DNA from: Streptomyces griseoruber
Lineage (GTDB): Bacteria; Actinomycetota; Actinomycetes; Streptomycetales; Streptomycetaceae
Assembly: GCF_001514205.1 (NCBI RefSeq)
Contig: NZ_KQ948771.1
Coordinates: 62,001 to 126,000, forward strand
Direction of reading: 5' to 3'
DNA: 64,000 nt
Shown: positions 53,610 to 60,711 of the stretch, in pieces
How positions within the stretch are numbered: the stretch's first letter is position 1
Layout of the letters: each line of letters opens with the position of its first letter
Translations under genes and position numbers: made by a program
The notes under the pieces: generated by a model
Told to the model about the DNA's origin: nothing
What the model saw: the letters and a program-made list of their open reading frames with translations, nothing else
Database searches by the model: none

Positions 53610-53641
53610 GAGCCCCCTAGGGGGGGGAGCGCGGACGGTTG

Positions 53642-54184
53642 CTACAGGCGGTACGGCTTGGAGCGGCGGCGCAGGAACCAGGCCGCCGCGATCACGCCGA
53701 CGCCCACCAGCGCACCGCCCACCCCCATCGTCACCGGACCGACGTCCCGGGCCGCGCCGCCGAGCCCGCCCATGACGCCGCGCGACGGCGAGGCGGACGC
53801 CGTGGCGGAGATCGTCGGGGTGGACGGGGCCGACACGATCACGGACTGGGTGCCCGCGGTGTTCCCGTTGGAGCACATGACGACCACGGTGTACGTGCCG
53901 GGGGAGACGCCCGACCAGGCGGCGGACTGGCTGACGCTCGTCCCCGACAGCGCCACCTGGCGCCCCTGGGCGAAGCTCGCCTGACCGCTGCCCAGCAGCG
54001 CCGCGGTGCCCCAGCTGCCGTTGATCTGGGTGCAGGCGCTGGTCACCACCGACACCGTGGAGCCGGTCGTGCTCACGGAGATGCCGGAGACCGCGGTCGC
54101 CGGCTGTGCGGTCAGGACGATCGGCAGCACGGCGGCGGCTGCCACCGCCGGTCCCGAGCGGAGAAGAAGACGGGAAGTGCGCAT
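53642..54184 (-). CDS. secreted, membrane-anchored protein with PKD/Ig-like domain
   Basis: 180 residues: signal peptide (~1-31, ending ATA), an all-beta domain of ~95 residues with two cysteines (TSACTQINGS and VMCSNG) in disulphide-like spacing, a Ser/Thr/Ala linker, and a C-terminal membrane helix followed by RRRSKPYRL, the sortase-less C-terminal anchor common in Streptomyces. Start ATG 54184 with GGAGG 8 bases upstream. Role at the cell surface unknown. Confidence 0.75.
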   Translation of the reverse strand: MRTSRLLLRSGPAVAAAAVLPIVLTAQPATAVSGISVSTTGSTVSVVTSACTQINGSWGTAALLGSGQASFAQGRQVALSGTSVSQSAAWSGVSPGTYTVVVMCSNGNTAGTQSVIVSAPSTPTISATASASPSRGVMGGLGGAARDVGPVTMGVGGALVGVGVIAAAWFLRRRSKPYRL

Positions 54185-54378
54185 CGGATGCCCTCCGGCG
54201 GCACGGTTGGCGGTACATCCCTTGCGCCGCCGAGGGGTCGGGTACGCCCGTGCTGCCTCAGGGGCAGCCAATGTGTCCCCGGACCGGCCCGCACCCGGAC
54301 CGCATCCGGGCAGGTGACGGATTCCTTCGGACGGCCCAGGCACCGGGCCCGGACCGGATGTTTCCCGATGTCCCGCCG

Positions 54379-55338
54379 TCACGCCCCGGTGGTCACCGTC
54401 CGCTCCGCCGAGTACGCCCCCCATGTCCCGTCCGGCAGCCGCGCCCGCAGCCGCACCCGGTGCGCGACCCCCTTCTCCCGGCCCAGGAAGAAGCTGTACG
54501 TCGCCCTGCCGCGCGGGGGCGTCCCGCCCCACACCAGCGAGGTGACCGTCGACCCGTCGAGCTGGATCCCGTACTCCGTGACCACGCCGTCCACAGGGGG
54601 TGCCACCCAGGACAGGTCGATGTAGTACGCCCCGTCGGCCGCGCGGTGGGCCCCGGCGCGGAAGCCGGAAGGCGCCGTGCCGGCTCCTTCGTCGGCGCCG
54701 GCCGGCGTGGTCACGCGTACGGCCGGACCGGCCGGGGAGATGTTGTCGGCGGCGTCCCGGGCCCGGACGGCGAACGCGTACGCGGTACCCGGCCGCAGCC
54801 CCGTGACGACGGTCGCGGTCTGGCCCCCGCCGACGCTGTGGATCCGCGCGCCGCCCTGGTAGACGTCGTACGACACCACCTTCCGGTCGTCCGTCGACGC
54901 CGACCAGGACAGCTGGACCGCCCGACTGCCGGCGGCCCGGCCGGTGACCCGGCCCGGGCGGGTCGGCGCCGAGGCGTCCGCCGGAGCCGCCGCCGGGGTC
55001 GTCGCCCGCACCCGCCGGCTGGGCGGCCCGAGCCGGCCCTCACCGTCGCGGGCCCGCACGGTGAAGACGTACGAGGTGGCCGGCGCGAGCCGGACGACGT
55101 CCAGCATGTGCGCGGAGCCGGGCACGTCGGCGACCTTCGCCGTGCCCCGGTAGACCTCGTAGCCGTCGACCGGCGGATCGGCGGCGACCGCGTTCCACAT
55201 GACGTGCACGCTGGTCGCGCTGCCGGCCCGCGCGCTCACCCCCGTCGGTGCGCCCGGGGGCCGCTCCCCGTCCCCGCCGCCGGCCGAGCACCCGCACGAC
55301 ACGGCCAGCGCCAGCCCGCAGAGCATCACACGGCGCAC
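54379..55338 (-). CDS. lipoprotein with three fibronectin type III domains
   Basis: 319 residues. Signal with lipobox-like LAVSC near residue 14-18, then three FnIII modules: ~35-120 (PTGVSARAGSATSVHVMWNA...YVFTVRARDGEG), ~130-215 (GRVTGRAAGSRAVQLSWSAS...YAFAVRARDAADN) and ~225-319. GTG 55338 follows GGAGG at the right distance. A DasR-like palindrome overlaps its promoter and a GH75 chitosanase gene is divergent from it, so a role in binding or displaying chitin/chitosan-related factors at the surface is plausible. Confidence 0.82.
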   Translation of the reverse strand: MRRVMLCGLALAVSCGCSAGGGDGERPPGAPTGVSARAGSATSVHVMWNAVAADPPVDGYEVYRGTAKVADVPGSAHMLDVVRLAPATSYVFTVRARDGEGRLGPPSRRVRATTPAAAPADASAPTRPGRVTGRAAGSRAVQLSWSASTDDRKVVSYDVYQGGARIHSVGGGQTATVVTGLRPGTAYAFAVRARDAADNISPAGPAVRVTTPAGADEGAGTAPSGFRAGAHRAADGAYYIDLSWVAPPVDGVVTEYGIQLDGSTVTSLVWGGTPPRGRATYSFFLGREKGVAHRVRLRARLPDGTWGAYSAERTVTTGA

Positions 55339-55369
55339 GGCTTCGCCTCCCGGGACCGACACGCGGCGG

Positions 55370-55412
55370 TATTGGTCCGGACCAATATGGCGTGCGGGGG
55401 CGGGTGCGGCAA
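55370..55412 (-). promoter_or_regulatory. DasR-like operator and promoter of the FnIII lipoprotein gene
   Basis: TATTGGTCCGGACCAATA (55370-55387) is a perfect 18-bp palindrome. On the minus strand a promoter TTGCCG (55407-55412), 17-base spacer, CATATT (55384-55389) runs straight into it. DasR sites have the core TGGTCTAGACCA; this site keeps both TGGTC and GACCA arms. Confidence 0.65.
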
Positions 55413-55733
55413 GATGGCAAACACGTGAAGACGGCCGCCGGGTCCCGGGGGTTGCGTGACCCATCGGGAAAGTTACGTATGCTGATCCTCCTCCCGGCCC
55501 GAACTCTCCTTGAGGGAGGACGAGTTCCGGCCGATGGCGCGGACCGCTGTCGTCGCTGATCCCGCGCCGGCGCAGCGGGCCGGGGGGCCGGAGCCGAGAG
55601 GCCGCCGGCCCCCCGCCCCCTGTCGGGCCGTCAGAAGCATGCACCGTACGGCCCCCTCGGAATGGCCTCGGCAGGCCGCTCCCACCAGATTGGGCTGAGT
55701 GTCCGTCACCGTCCCACGAGAGGGTCCCCCATC
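55388..55733. other. intergenic region between FnIII lipoprotein and chitosanase genes
   Basis: No gene supported. Besides the promoter/operator on the left there is an imperfect inverted repeat GGCCCGAACTC/GAGTTCCGGCC around 55495-55541. The small open frame 55510-55698 has no ribosome site and looks non-coding. Confidence 0.5.
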
Positions 55734-56597
55734 GTGCGCGCCCAGTCGCTGACCCTGGCCGCGGCCGGCCTCGTCCTGCTGGCCCCGACCACCGGCTCCG
55801 TCGCCGCCCGGCACGACCGGGGCAGCCCCGGGGCACCCGCGCTACGGCAGGAGGGCACCGTCCGCGCCGCCGACCTGCTGGCCCGGGTGCGCGACTGCGC
55901 CCCCGTGTCCCGGGGCCGCTACCGCACGGACGACGGGATGCCCGCCACCGTCCCGGTCTGCGGCACCCGCGAGGCGGTCTTCTGGACGGCCGACATGGAC
56001 ATCGACTGCGACGGCCGCCCCGGACCGCACTGCAACAGCCGGACCGACCCGCTGTTCTCCGACACCACGGCCTTCGCCCAGTCCGACGGCCGCTACCTCA
56101 GCGCCGAGACCCTGCCGTACATCGTGGTGCCCGAGGCGAGCGACCTGTGGAACCACCGCGATCACGGGGTGCGCGGGGGCTCGGTGGCGGCGGTCGTCTA
56201 CCGCGACCGGGTCCAGTACGCGGTCGTCGGAGACGTGGGCCCGGACGACATCATCGGCGAGGCCTCCTACGCCACCGCAGCGGCCCTCGGCATCCGCCCC
56301 GACCCGCACGGCGGCGGCACCCCGTCCGGGGTCACCTACATCGTCTTCAGGGACTCCCGCGCGACCCCGATCGAGAGCCACGAGTCCGCCGCGGAGGTGG
56401 GCGAACGGCTGGCCCGCTCCTTCGTACGGACGGCCGGCCGGGCGGCGCAGGGGCCGCTGGAGGAGCAGGGCGCGGCGGCCCGGACGCCCGAACGGCCCGA
56501 GGCCGACCCGGACGCCCGGGCCACGCAGGACGAGACGTCCGAGGAGACGCCCGAGGTGACGTCGGAGGAGACGTCGGAGGAGACGGGGGAGGAGTAG
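55734..56597 (+). CDS. secreted GH75 chitosanase-like protein
   Basis: 287 residues: signal peptide (~1-25), then the GH75 domain with TADMDIDCDG (~86-94), TLPYIVVP (~127-133) and the GDVGPDDIIGEAS block containing Glu176; the Asp in DMDIDCDG and Glu176 correspond to the proposed catalytic pair of GH75. It cleaves chitosan outside the cell. The last ~55 residues form an unusual Glu/Thr-rich tail with repeated EETSEET units. GTG 55734 follows GAGAGGG. It is divergent from the FnIII lipoprotein gene. Confidence 0.85.
   Translation: MRAQSLTLAAAGLVLLAPTTGSVAARHDRGSPGAPALRQEGTVRAADLLARVRDCAPVSRGRYRTDDGMPATVPVCGTREAVFWTADMDIDCDGRPGPHCNSRTDPLFSDTTAFAQSDGRYLSAETLPYIVVPEASDLWNHRDHGVRGGSVAAVVYRDRVQYAVVGDVGPDDIIGEASYATAAALGIRPDPHGGGTPSGVTYIVFRDSRATPIESHESAAEVGERLARSFVRTAGRAAQGPLEEQGAAARTPERPEADPDARATQDETSEETPEVTSEETSEETGEE
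56536..56594 (+). repeat. 12-bp acidic coding repeats at the chitosanase C-terminus
   Basis: Imperfect tandem copies of GAGGAGACGTCG encode the EETSEET tail of the GH75 protein. Confidence 0.7.
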
Positions 56598-56683
56598 CGG
56601 GCAGGGGGCCGCCGCGGCTGGAACGTTCCGCGCCGCAGTGCCCCCCGCGTCGCTCAGGCTCCGGCCGGTGGCCGGTGGCGGTG

Positions 56684-57445
56684 TCAGACCGCCGACCAGC
56701 CGTCGTCGACCGGCAGGACCACACCGTTGATGTTGCTCGCCGCGTCCGAGGCGAGGAACACGATCGCGGCGGCCTGCTCCTCCGCCTCGGCGAGCCGGCC
56801 GACGTTGACGAAGTGCGGGCCGAGCGCCGCCGGACCGTGGGCCGCCCGGTCGGCGTCGACGACGATCGCGGTCTTCGTACCGCCCGGCGCGATCGCGTTG
56901 GCGCGGATGCCCTTGCCGCGGTACATCACCGCGAGGTTCTTCGTGAGTCCCACGATGCCGTGCTTCGACGCCGTGTACGCCGCGCCGGCCGCGCTGCCCC
57001 GCAGGCCCGCCTCCGAGGCGGTGCTCACGATCGCCCCCTTGCCGGCGGCCAGCATGTGCGGCAGCACCGCGCGGGTCAGCAGGAAGGGCGCCGTGAGGTT
57101 GACCCGGATGACCCGCTCCCACTCGGCGTCGGTGACGTCCGCCAGCGCCGACATCCGGTCCATGATCCCGGCGTTGTTGACCAGCACGTCGATCCCGCCG
57201 AAGCGCTCGACCGCGGTGTTCGCCACCTCGTCCACGACGGACTGCTCACTGAGGTCGCCGGTGACGGCGACGGCCGTGCCGCCCGCCTCCTCGATCTCCT
57301 TGACGACGGCCTGCGCGCCGTCCGTGTTGAGGTCGGCCACCAGTACCCGCGCCCCCTCCGCGGCGAAGGCCAGGGCCGTGGCGCGCCCGATGCCCGAGCC
57401 CGCTCCGGTGACGACGACGCTGCGGCCTTCCAGTCCAGTGGCCAT
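56684..57445 (-). CDS. short-chain dehydrogenase/reductase under TetR control
   Basis: 253 residues, complete SDR: TGAGSGIG (~14-21), NNAG (~89-92), catalytic Ser in VSTASEAG, YTASKHG, PGGTKT and the end GVVLPVDDGWSAV. Glucose-1-dehydrogenase/3-oxoacyl-reductase-like; substrate unknown. It is divergent from a TetR gene, with a 33-bp operator between them. Confidence 0.88.
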   Translation of the reverse strand: MATGLEGRSVVVTGAGSGIGRATALAFAAEGARVLVADLNTDGAQAVVKEIEEAGGTAVAVTGDLSEQSVVDEVANTAVERFGGIDVLVNNAGIMDRMSALADVTDAEWERVIRVNLTAPFLLTRAVLPHMLAAGKGAIVSTASEAGLRGSAAGAAYTASKHGIVGLTKNLAVMYRGKGIRANAIAPGGTKTAIVVDADRAAHGPAALGPHFVNVGRLAEAEEQAAAIVFLASDAASNINGVVLPVDDGWSAV

Positions 57446-57497
57446 GTGGTGCTCCTAGCTGCGATGTGCGCGCTGCGCGCGCCGATGGCGACACCCT

Positions 57498-57530
57498 ACG
57501 ACTTAATGTCTGCGAGTGACATAAAGTCGT
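57498..57530. promoter_or_regulatory. TetR operator between SDR and tetR genes
   Basis: Two 13-bp arms, ACGACTTAATGTC (57498-57510) and GACATAAAGTCGT (57518-57530), match as inverted repeats at 12 of 13 positions with a 7-base spacer. It is the only AT-rich patch nearby and must cover the promoters of both genes. Confidence 0.8.
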
Positions 57531-57592
57531 GGGGGAGAATCCGGCACGCACGGAGGTGCTGTGGGCGGCGAACGAGACCGGAGGACGACTGG

Positions 57593-58231
57593 ATGACCCC
57601 ATCCCGCGGACGCACGGGCCGGCCGCCCCTGACCGAGGAGCGCAGGGCGGAGATCCGCCTGAAGATCGCCCACGCCGCGGTGGACCTCTTCGTGGCCCAG
57701 GGCGTCGCGGCCACCACCGGCGAGCAGATCGGCCAGGCGGTGGGCGTCTCCGCACGCACGGTCTGGCGGTACTTCCCCAGCAAGGAGGCCTGTGTGCGGC
57801 CCCTGCTGACGGCCGGCATCGACACCCTCGCGGCCTGTCTGCGGGAGTGGCACCCGGGCACCGGACTGGGTGACGCCCTGGTCCGGATCCTGGAGGCCGA
57901 CGAGCGGATCGTCGTCGGACCCGACCCCGCCACCGTGGGGGCGCTCGTCCGGCTGACCCGCACCGAACCGGGCCTGCGGGCCGTCTGGCTCCAGACCTAC
58001 GACGAGGCCGAACCGGCGTTCGCCCGCGCCCTCGCCGAGCGGGCCGGACTGCCTGCCGGCGCGCTGCGCCCGGCGATCCAGGCGGCGATGTTCAACGCGG
58101 CCCTGCGTGCCGCCGTGGAGCAGCACGCCTGGCACGCCGCCGACCCCGTCCCGGACCCGGCGACGGCCCGGACCGAGCTGGCCCGGGCCATCCGCTCGGC
58201 CCTCACCGTCGTCGGGGAGGGCCTGAAGTGA
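57593..58231 (+). CDS. TetR-family repressor
   Basis: 212 residues: TetR HTH at ~20-65 (IAHAAVDLFVAQGVAATTGEQIGQAVGVSARTVWRYFPSKEA) and a helical ligand domain. Ribosome site GGAGG 8 bases ahead of ATG 57593. It most likely represses the divergent SDR gene and itself through the 57498-57530 operator; the inducer is probably the SDR substrate. Confidence 0.9.
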   Translation: MTPSRGRTGRPPLTEERRAEIRLKIAHAAVDLFVAQGVAATTGEQIGQAVGVSARTVWRYFPSKEACVRPLLTAGIDTLAACLREWHPGTGLGDALVRILEADERIVVGPDPATVGALVRLTRTEPGLRAVWLQTYDEAEPAFARALAERAGLPAGALRPAIQAAMFNAALRAAVEQHAWHAADPVPDPATARTELARAIRSALTVVGEGLK

Positions 58232-58335
58232 GCCGCCGCCAAGCCGTCGTACGGCAGGTCGCCGCACTCCAGCCGTGGTACTCCGAAGCGCGCCGCCCTC
58301 CGAGCCGGTGAGGGCCGGGCCGGGGCGCGCCCGGG

Positions 58336-58746
58336 TCACACCTTCCGGTAGGCGTACGCCTCGGAGGCCGCCGCCGTCACGGCGTCGAGGTCGGCCCCCG
58401 TCGCCGCCGTGACCACCGCGGCCACCGCGCCCTCGACGAACGGGGCGTCCACCAGGCGGGCGGAGCCGGGGAGTTCGTCGCCCTCGGCGAGCAGTGCCTT
58501 GACCGTGAGGACGGCGCTGCCGAGGTCGGTGAGCAGGGCGACACCCGCGCCCCGGTCGACGGAGGCGGCCGCGGCGGCCACCAGCTCCGCGCTCGTGCCC
58601 AGCCCGCCGCCCTCGGTACCGCCGGCCGCCGCGACGGGGACGGCCGCGCCGCCGCCCGCGAGGCCCTTCGCCAGCTCGGCCACGGCGGTCGCCACCGCCG
58701 CGCTGTGCGAGACCAGCACGATCCCGACCAGCTTCTCGTCGCTCAC
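58336..58746 (-). CDS. dhaM: dihydroxyacetone kinase phosphotransfer subunit DhaM
   Basis: 136 residues, an EIIA-mannose-like domain only, with the phosphorylated His14 in VSHSAAVA. The HPr and EI-like domains of E. coli DhaM are absent, as usual in actinomycetes. It passes phosphate from the PTS (HPr) to ADP bound on DhaL. It is 7 bases downstream of dhaL. Confidence 0.92.
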   Translation of the reverse strand: MSDEKLVGIVLVSHSAAVATAVAELAKGLAGGGAAVPVAAAGGTEGGGLGTSAELVAAAAASVDRGAGVALLTDLGSAVLTVKALLAEGDELPGSARLVDAPFVEGAVAAVVTAATGADLDAVTAAASEAYAYRKV

Positions 58747-58753
58747 CTTCGCC

Positions 58754-59353
58754 TCACTTCCCGCCGGCCTCGCCGAGCGCCGCGATCAGCAGGGCGGACG
58801 AGGTGGCCCCCGGATCCTGGTGCCCGATGCTGCGCTCCCCGAGGTAGCTGGCCCGGCCCTTGCGGGCCTGCAGCGGTGTCGTCGCCTCGGCGCCCCGCTC
58901 GGCGGCGGTGCCGGCGGCACCGAACCCGTCACCGAGCGCGGCCACCGCCGGCACCAGTGCGTCGATCATCGTCTTGTCGCCCGGCGCGGCGCCCCCGAGC
59001 TGCATCACGGCGTCCACACCCGCCCGCAGCGCCTCGGCGAACTCCGCCTCGCTCACCTCCGCCGCGTCCCCGAGCGCCTTGCCGGTCCGGCGCAGCAGGG
59101 TGCCGTACAGCGGTCCGGAGGCGCCCCCGACGGTGGAGATCAGCTGCCGTCCGGCGAGGACGAGGACCGCGCCCGGTGTGTCCGTCTCCTCCTTCTCCAG
59201 CGCGGCGGTCACCGCGGTGAACCCGCGCTGGAGGTTGCTGCCGTGGTCGGCGTCCCCGATGGGGGAGTCGAGGGCGGTGAGCCGGTCCGCCTCGCGGTGG
59301 ACGGACGCGGCGGTCGCCGTCATCCAACGGCGGAAGAAGTCGGCGTCGAGCAC
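58754..59353 (-). CDS. dhaL: dihydroxyacetone kinase ADP-binding subunit DhaL
   Basis: 199 residues, all-helical. The metal/nucleotide motif GDADHGSN (33-40) with Asp34 and Asp36, and the GGASGPLYGT loop, match DhaL. It carries ADP that is phosphorylated by DhaM and transfers phosphate to dihydroxyacetone on DhaK. Middle gene of dhaKLM. Confidence 0.93.
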   Translation of the reverse strand: MLDADFFRRWMTATAASVHREADRLTALDSPIGDADHGSNLQRGFTAVTAALEKEETDTPGAVLVLAGRQLISTVGGASGPLYGTLLRRTGKALGDAAEVSEAEFAEALRAGVDAVMQLGGAAPGDKTMIDALVPAVAALGDGFGAAGTAAERGAEATTPLQARKGRASYLGERSIGHQDPGATSSALLIAALGEAGGK

Positions 59354-59393
59354 GGGATCTCCTTGCCTGGTCGTTTCGGTGCGGGTGCCTGCC

Positions 59394-60386
59394 TCACATG
59401 CCCCAGCGCAGGCCCGGTGTGCTCACCGGCGCGTCCCACAACCGCAGCAGCTCCTCGTCGACCTGGCAGACCGTCACCGAGGCCCCGGCCATGTCGAGGG
59501 AGGTCACGTAGTTGCCGACGAGTGTCCGGGCGACGGCCACCCCACGCTGGGTCAGCACCCGCTGCACCTCCGCGTTGAAGCCGTACAGCTCCAGCAGCGG
59601 CGTGGCACCCATGCCGTTGACCAGCACGAGGACGGGATTGCGCGGTGGCAGGTCGTCCAGGACGGCCTGGACGGCGAAGTCGGCGATCTCCCCGGACGTC
59701 ATCATCGCCCGCCGCTCCCGGCCCGGTTCGCCGTGGATGCCGATGCCCAGCTCCAGCTCACCGGCCGGCAGATCGAAGGTCGGGCTGCCCTTGGCGGGCG
59801 TGGTGCACGCGCTGAGCGCGACACCGAAACTGCGGGAGTTCTCGTTCACCTGGCGGGCGACGGACTGGACCCGCTCCAGCGGCTGCCCCTCGTCGGCGGC
59901 GGCGCCCGCGATCTTCTCCACGAACAGCGTCGCGCCGGTACCGCGCCGCCCCGCCGTGTACAGACTGTCGGTGACGGCCACGTCGTCGTTGACCAGGACC
60001 TTGGCGATCTCGATGCCCTCGTCCTCGGCGAGCTCGGCCGCCATGTCGAAGTTGAGCACGTCGCCGGTGTAGTTCTTGACGATGAACAGCACGCCCGCCC
60101 CGCTGTTCACGGCGGCCGCCGCGCGCAGCATCTGGTCGGGCACCGGAGAGGTGAACACCTCACCGGGACAGGCCGCGGAGAGCATCCCCGGTCCGACGAA
60201 CCCCCCGTGCAACGGTTCGTGCCCCGACCCGCCGCCGGACACCAGCCCGACCTTCCCGGCCATCGGGGCGTCCCGTCGTACGACCACCCGGTTCTCCACG
60301 TCGACGGTCAGCTCGGGATGAGCGGCCGCCATCCCGCGCAGCGCGTCCGCGACCACGGTCTCCGGAACGTTGATCAACATCTTCAT
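59394..60386 (-). CDS. dhaK: dihydroxyacetone kinase substrate-binding subunit DhaK
   Basis: 330 residues. SGGGSGHEP (50-58) phosphate/substrate loop and His218 in GIGIHGEPG, the residue that binds dihydroxyacetone covalently as a hemiaminal. First gene of dhaKLM; AGGAGG precedes ATG 60386. The operon makes dihydroxyacetone phosphate from dihydroxyacetone at the expense of PEP through the PTS. A candidate promoter lies ~180 bases upstream. Confidence 0.95.
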   Translation of the reverse strand: MKMLINVPETVVADALRGMAAAHPELTVDVENRVVVRRDAPMAGKVGLVSGGGSGHEPLHGGFVGPGMLSAACPGEVFTSPVPDQMLRAAAAVNSGAGVLFIVKNYTGDVLNFDMAAELAEDEGIEIAKVLVNDDVAVTDSLYTAGRRGTGATLFVEKIAGAAADEGQPLERVQSVARQVNENSRSFGVALSACTTPAKGSPTFDLPAGELELGIGIHGEPGRERRAMMTSGEIADFAVQAVLDDLPPRNPVLVLVNGMGATPLLELYGFNAEVQRVLTQRGVAVARTLVGNYVTSLDMAGASVTVCQVDEELLRLWDAPVSTPGLRWGM

Positions 60387-60563
60387 GGGTACCTCCTACT
60401 GACACGAGCAGGCTGGGTTCCTCCGAAGGAATTATCGACCTTGGGGCGGCGAAGGTCACGTGGGCGGCAGCTCGGCGGGCGTCGAGGGAGGGGTCCACCG
60501 CGCGTTCCGCCGCGGCGGCGCCGGGTCGGGGTGTCCCGCCAAGCGTTGCCCTGAACCGCTCGC

Positions 60564-60594
60564 AGCGTATTTGTATGAACCTTGACAGTCAAGG
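60564..60594 (-). promoter_or_regulatory. dhaKLM promoter with overlapping palindrome
   Basis: Minus-strand -35 TTGACT (60587-60592), 17-base spacer, -10 TACGCT (60564-60569). The -35 box lies inside the palindrome CCTTGAC-A-GTCAAGG (60580-60594), a likely operator. The remaining 60387-60563 is a leader without a recognisable riboswitch. Confidence 0.6.
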
Positions 60595-60654
60595 GTCGAT
60601 CGAATCCCGTGGCGCGCGTCCCGTGCCGCGCGACCCCGCCCTGCGGTAAATTAG

Positions 60655-60670
60655 TAGGACGTCCTAGTAT
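60655..60670 (+). promoter_or_regulatory. palindrome and -10 region upstream of icmF
   Basis: TAGGACGTCCTA (60655-60666) is a perfect palindrome, extended imperfectly by AGT on each side. Its right end overlaps a -10-like TAGTAT (60665-60670), 42 bases before the icmF start. No good -35 box, so an activator or a weak promoter is possible. I see no cobalamin riboswitch here. Confidence 0.5.
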
Positions 60671-60711
60671 CTCGGGGTCGGCGTACCCCTGACCCGTCCG
60701 GGAAGGTCCCC

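Noticed and set aside
53611..53626. CCCCCTAGGGGG hairpin between padR and the 53642 gene
   Set aside because: Possible terminator, but short and imperfectly placed next to a G-run; not strong enough to list.
55510..55698. 62-codon plus-strand open frame before the chitosanase
   Set aside because: No ribosome site, no family resemblance and poor codon bias.
60387..60711. Cobalamin riboswitch upstream of icmF
   Set aside because: No B12-box (GCCACTG-like) or expected stems were seen in the 325 bases.
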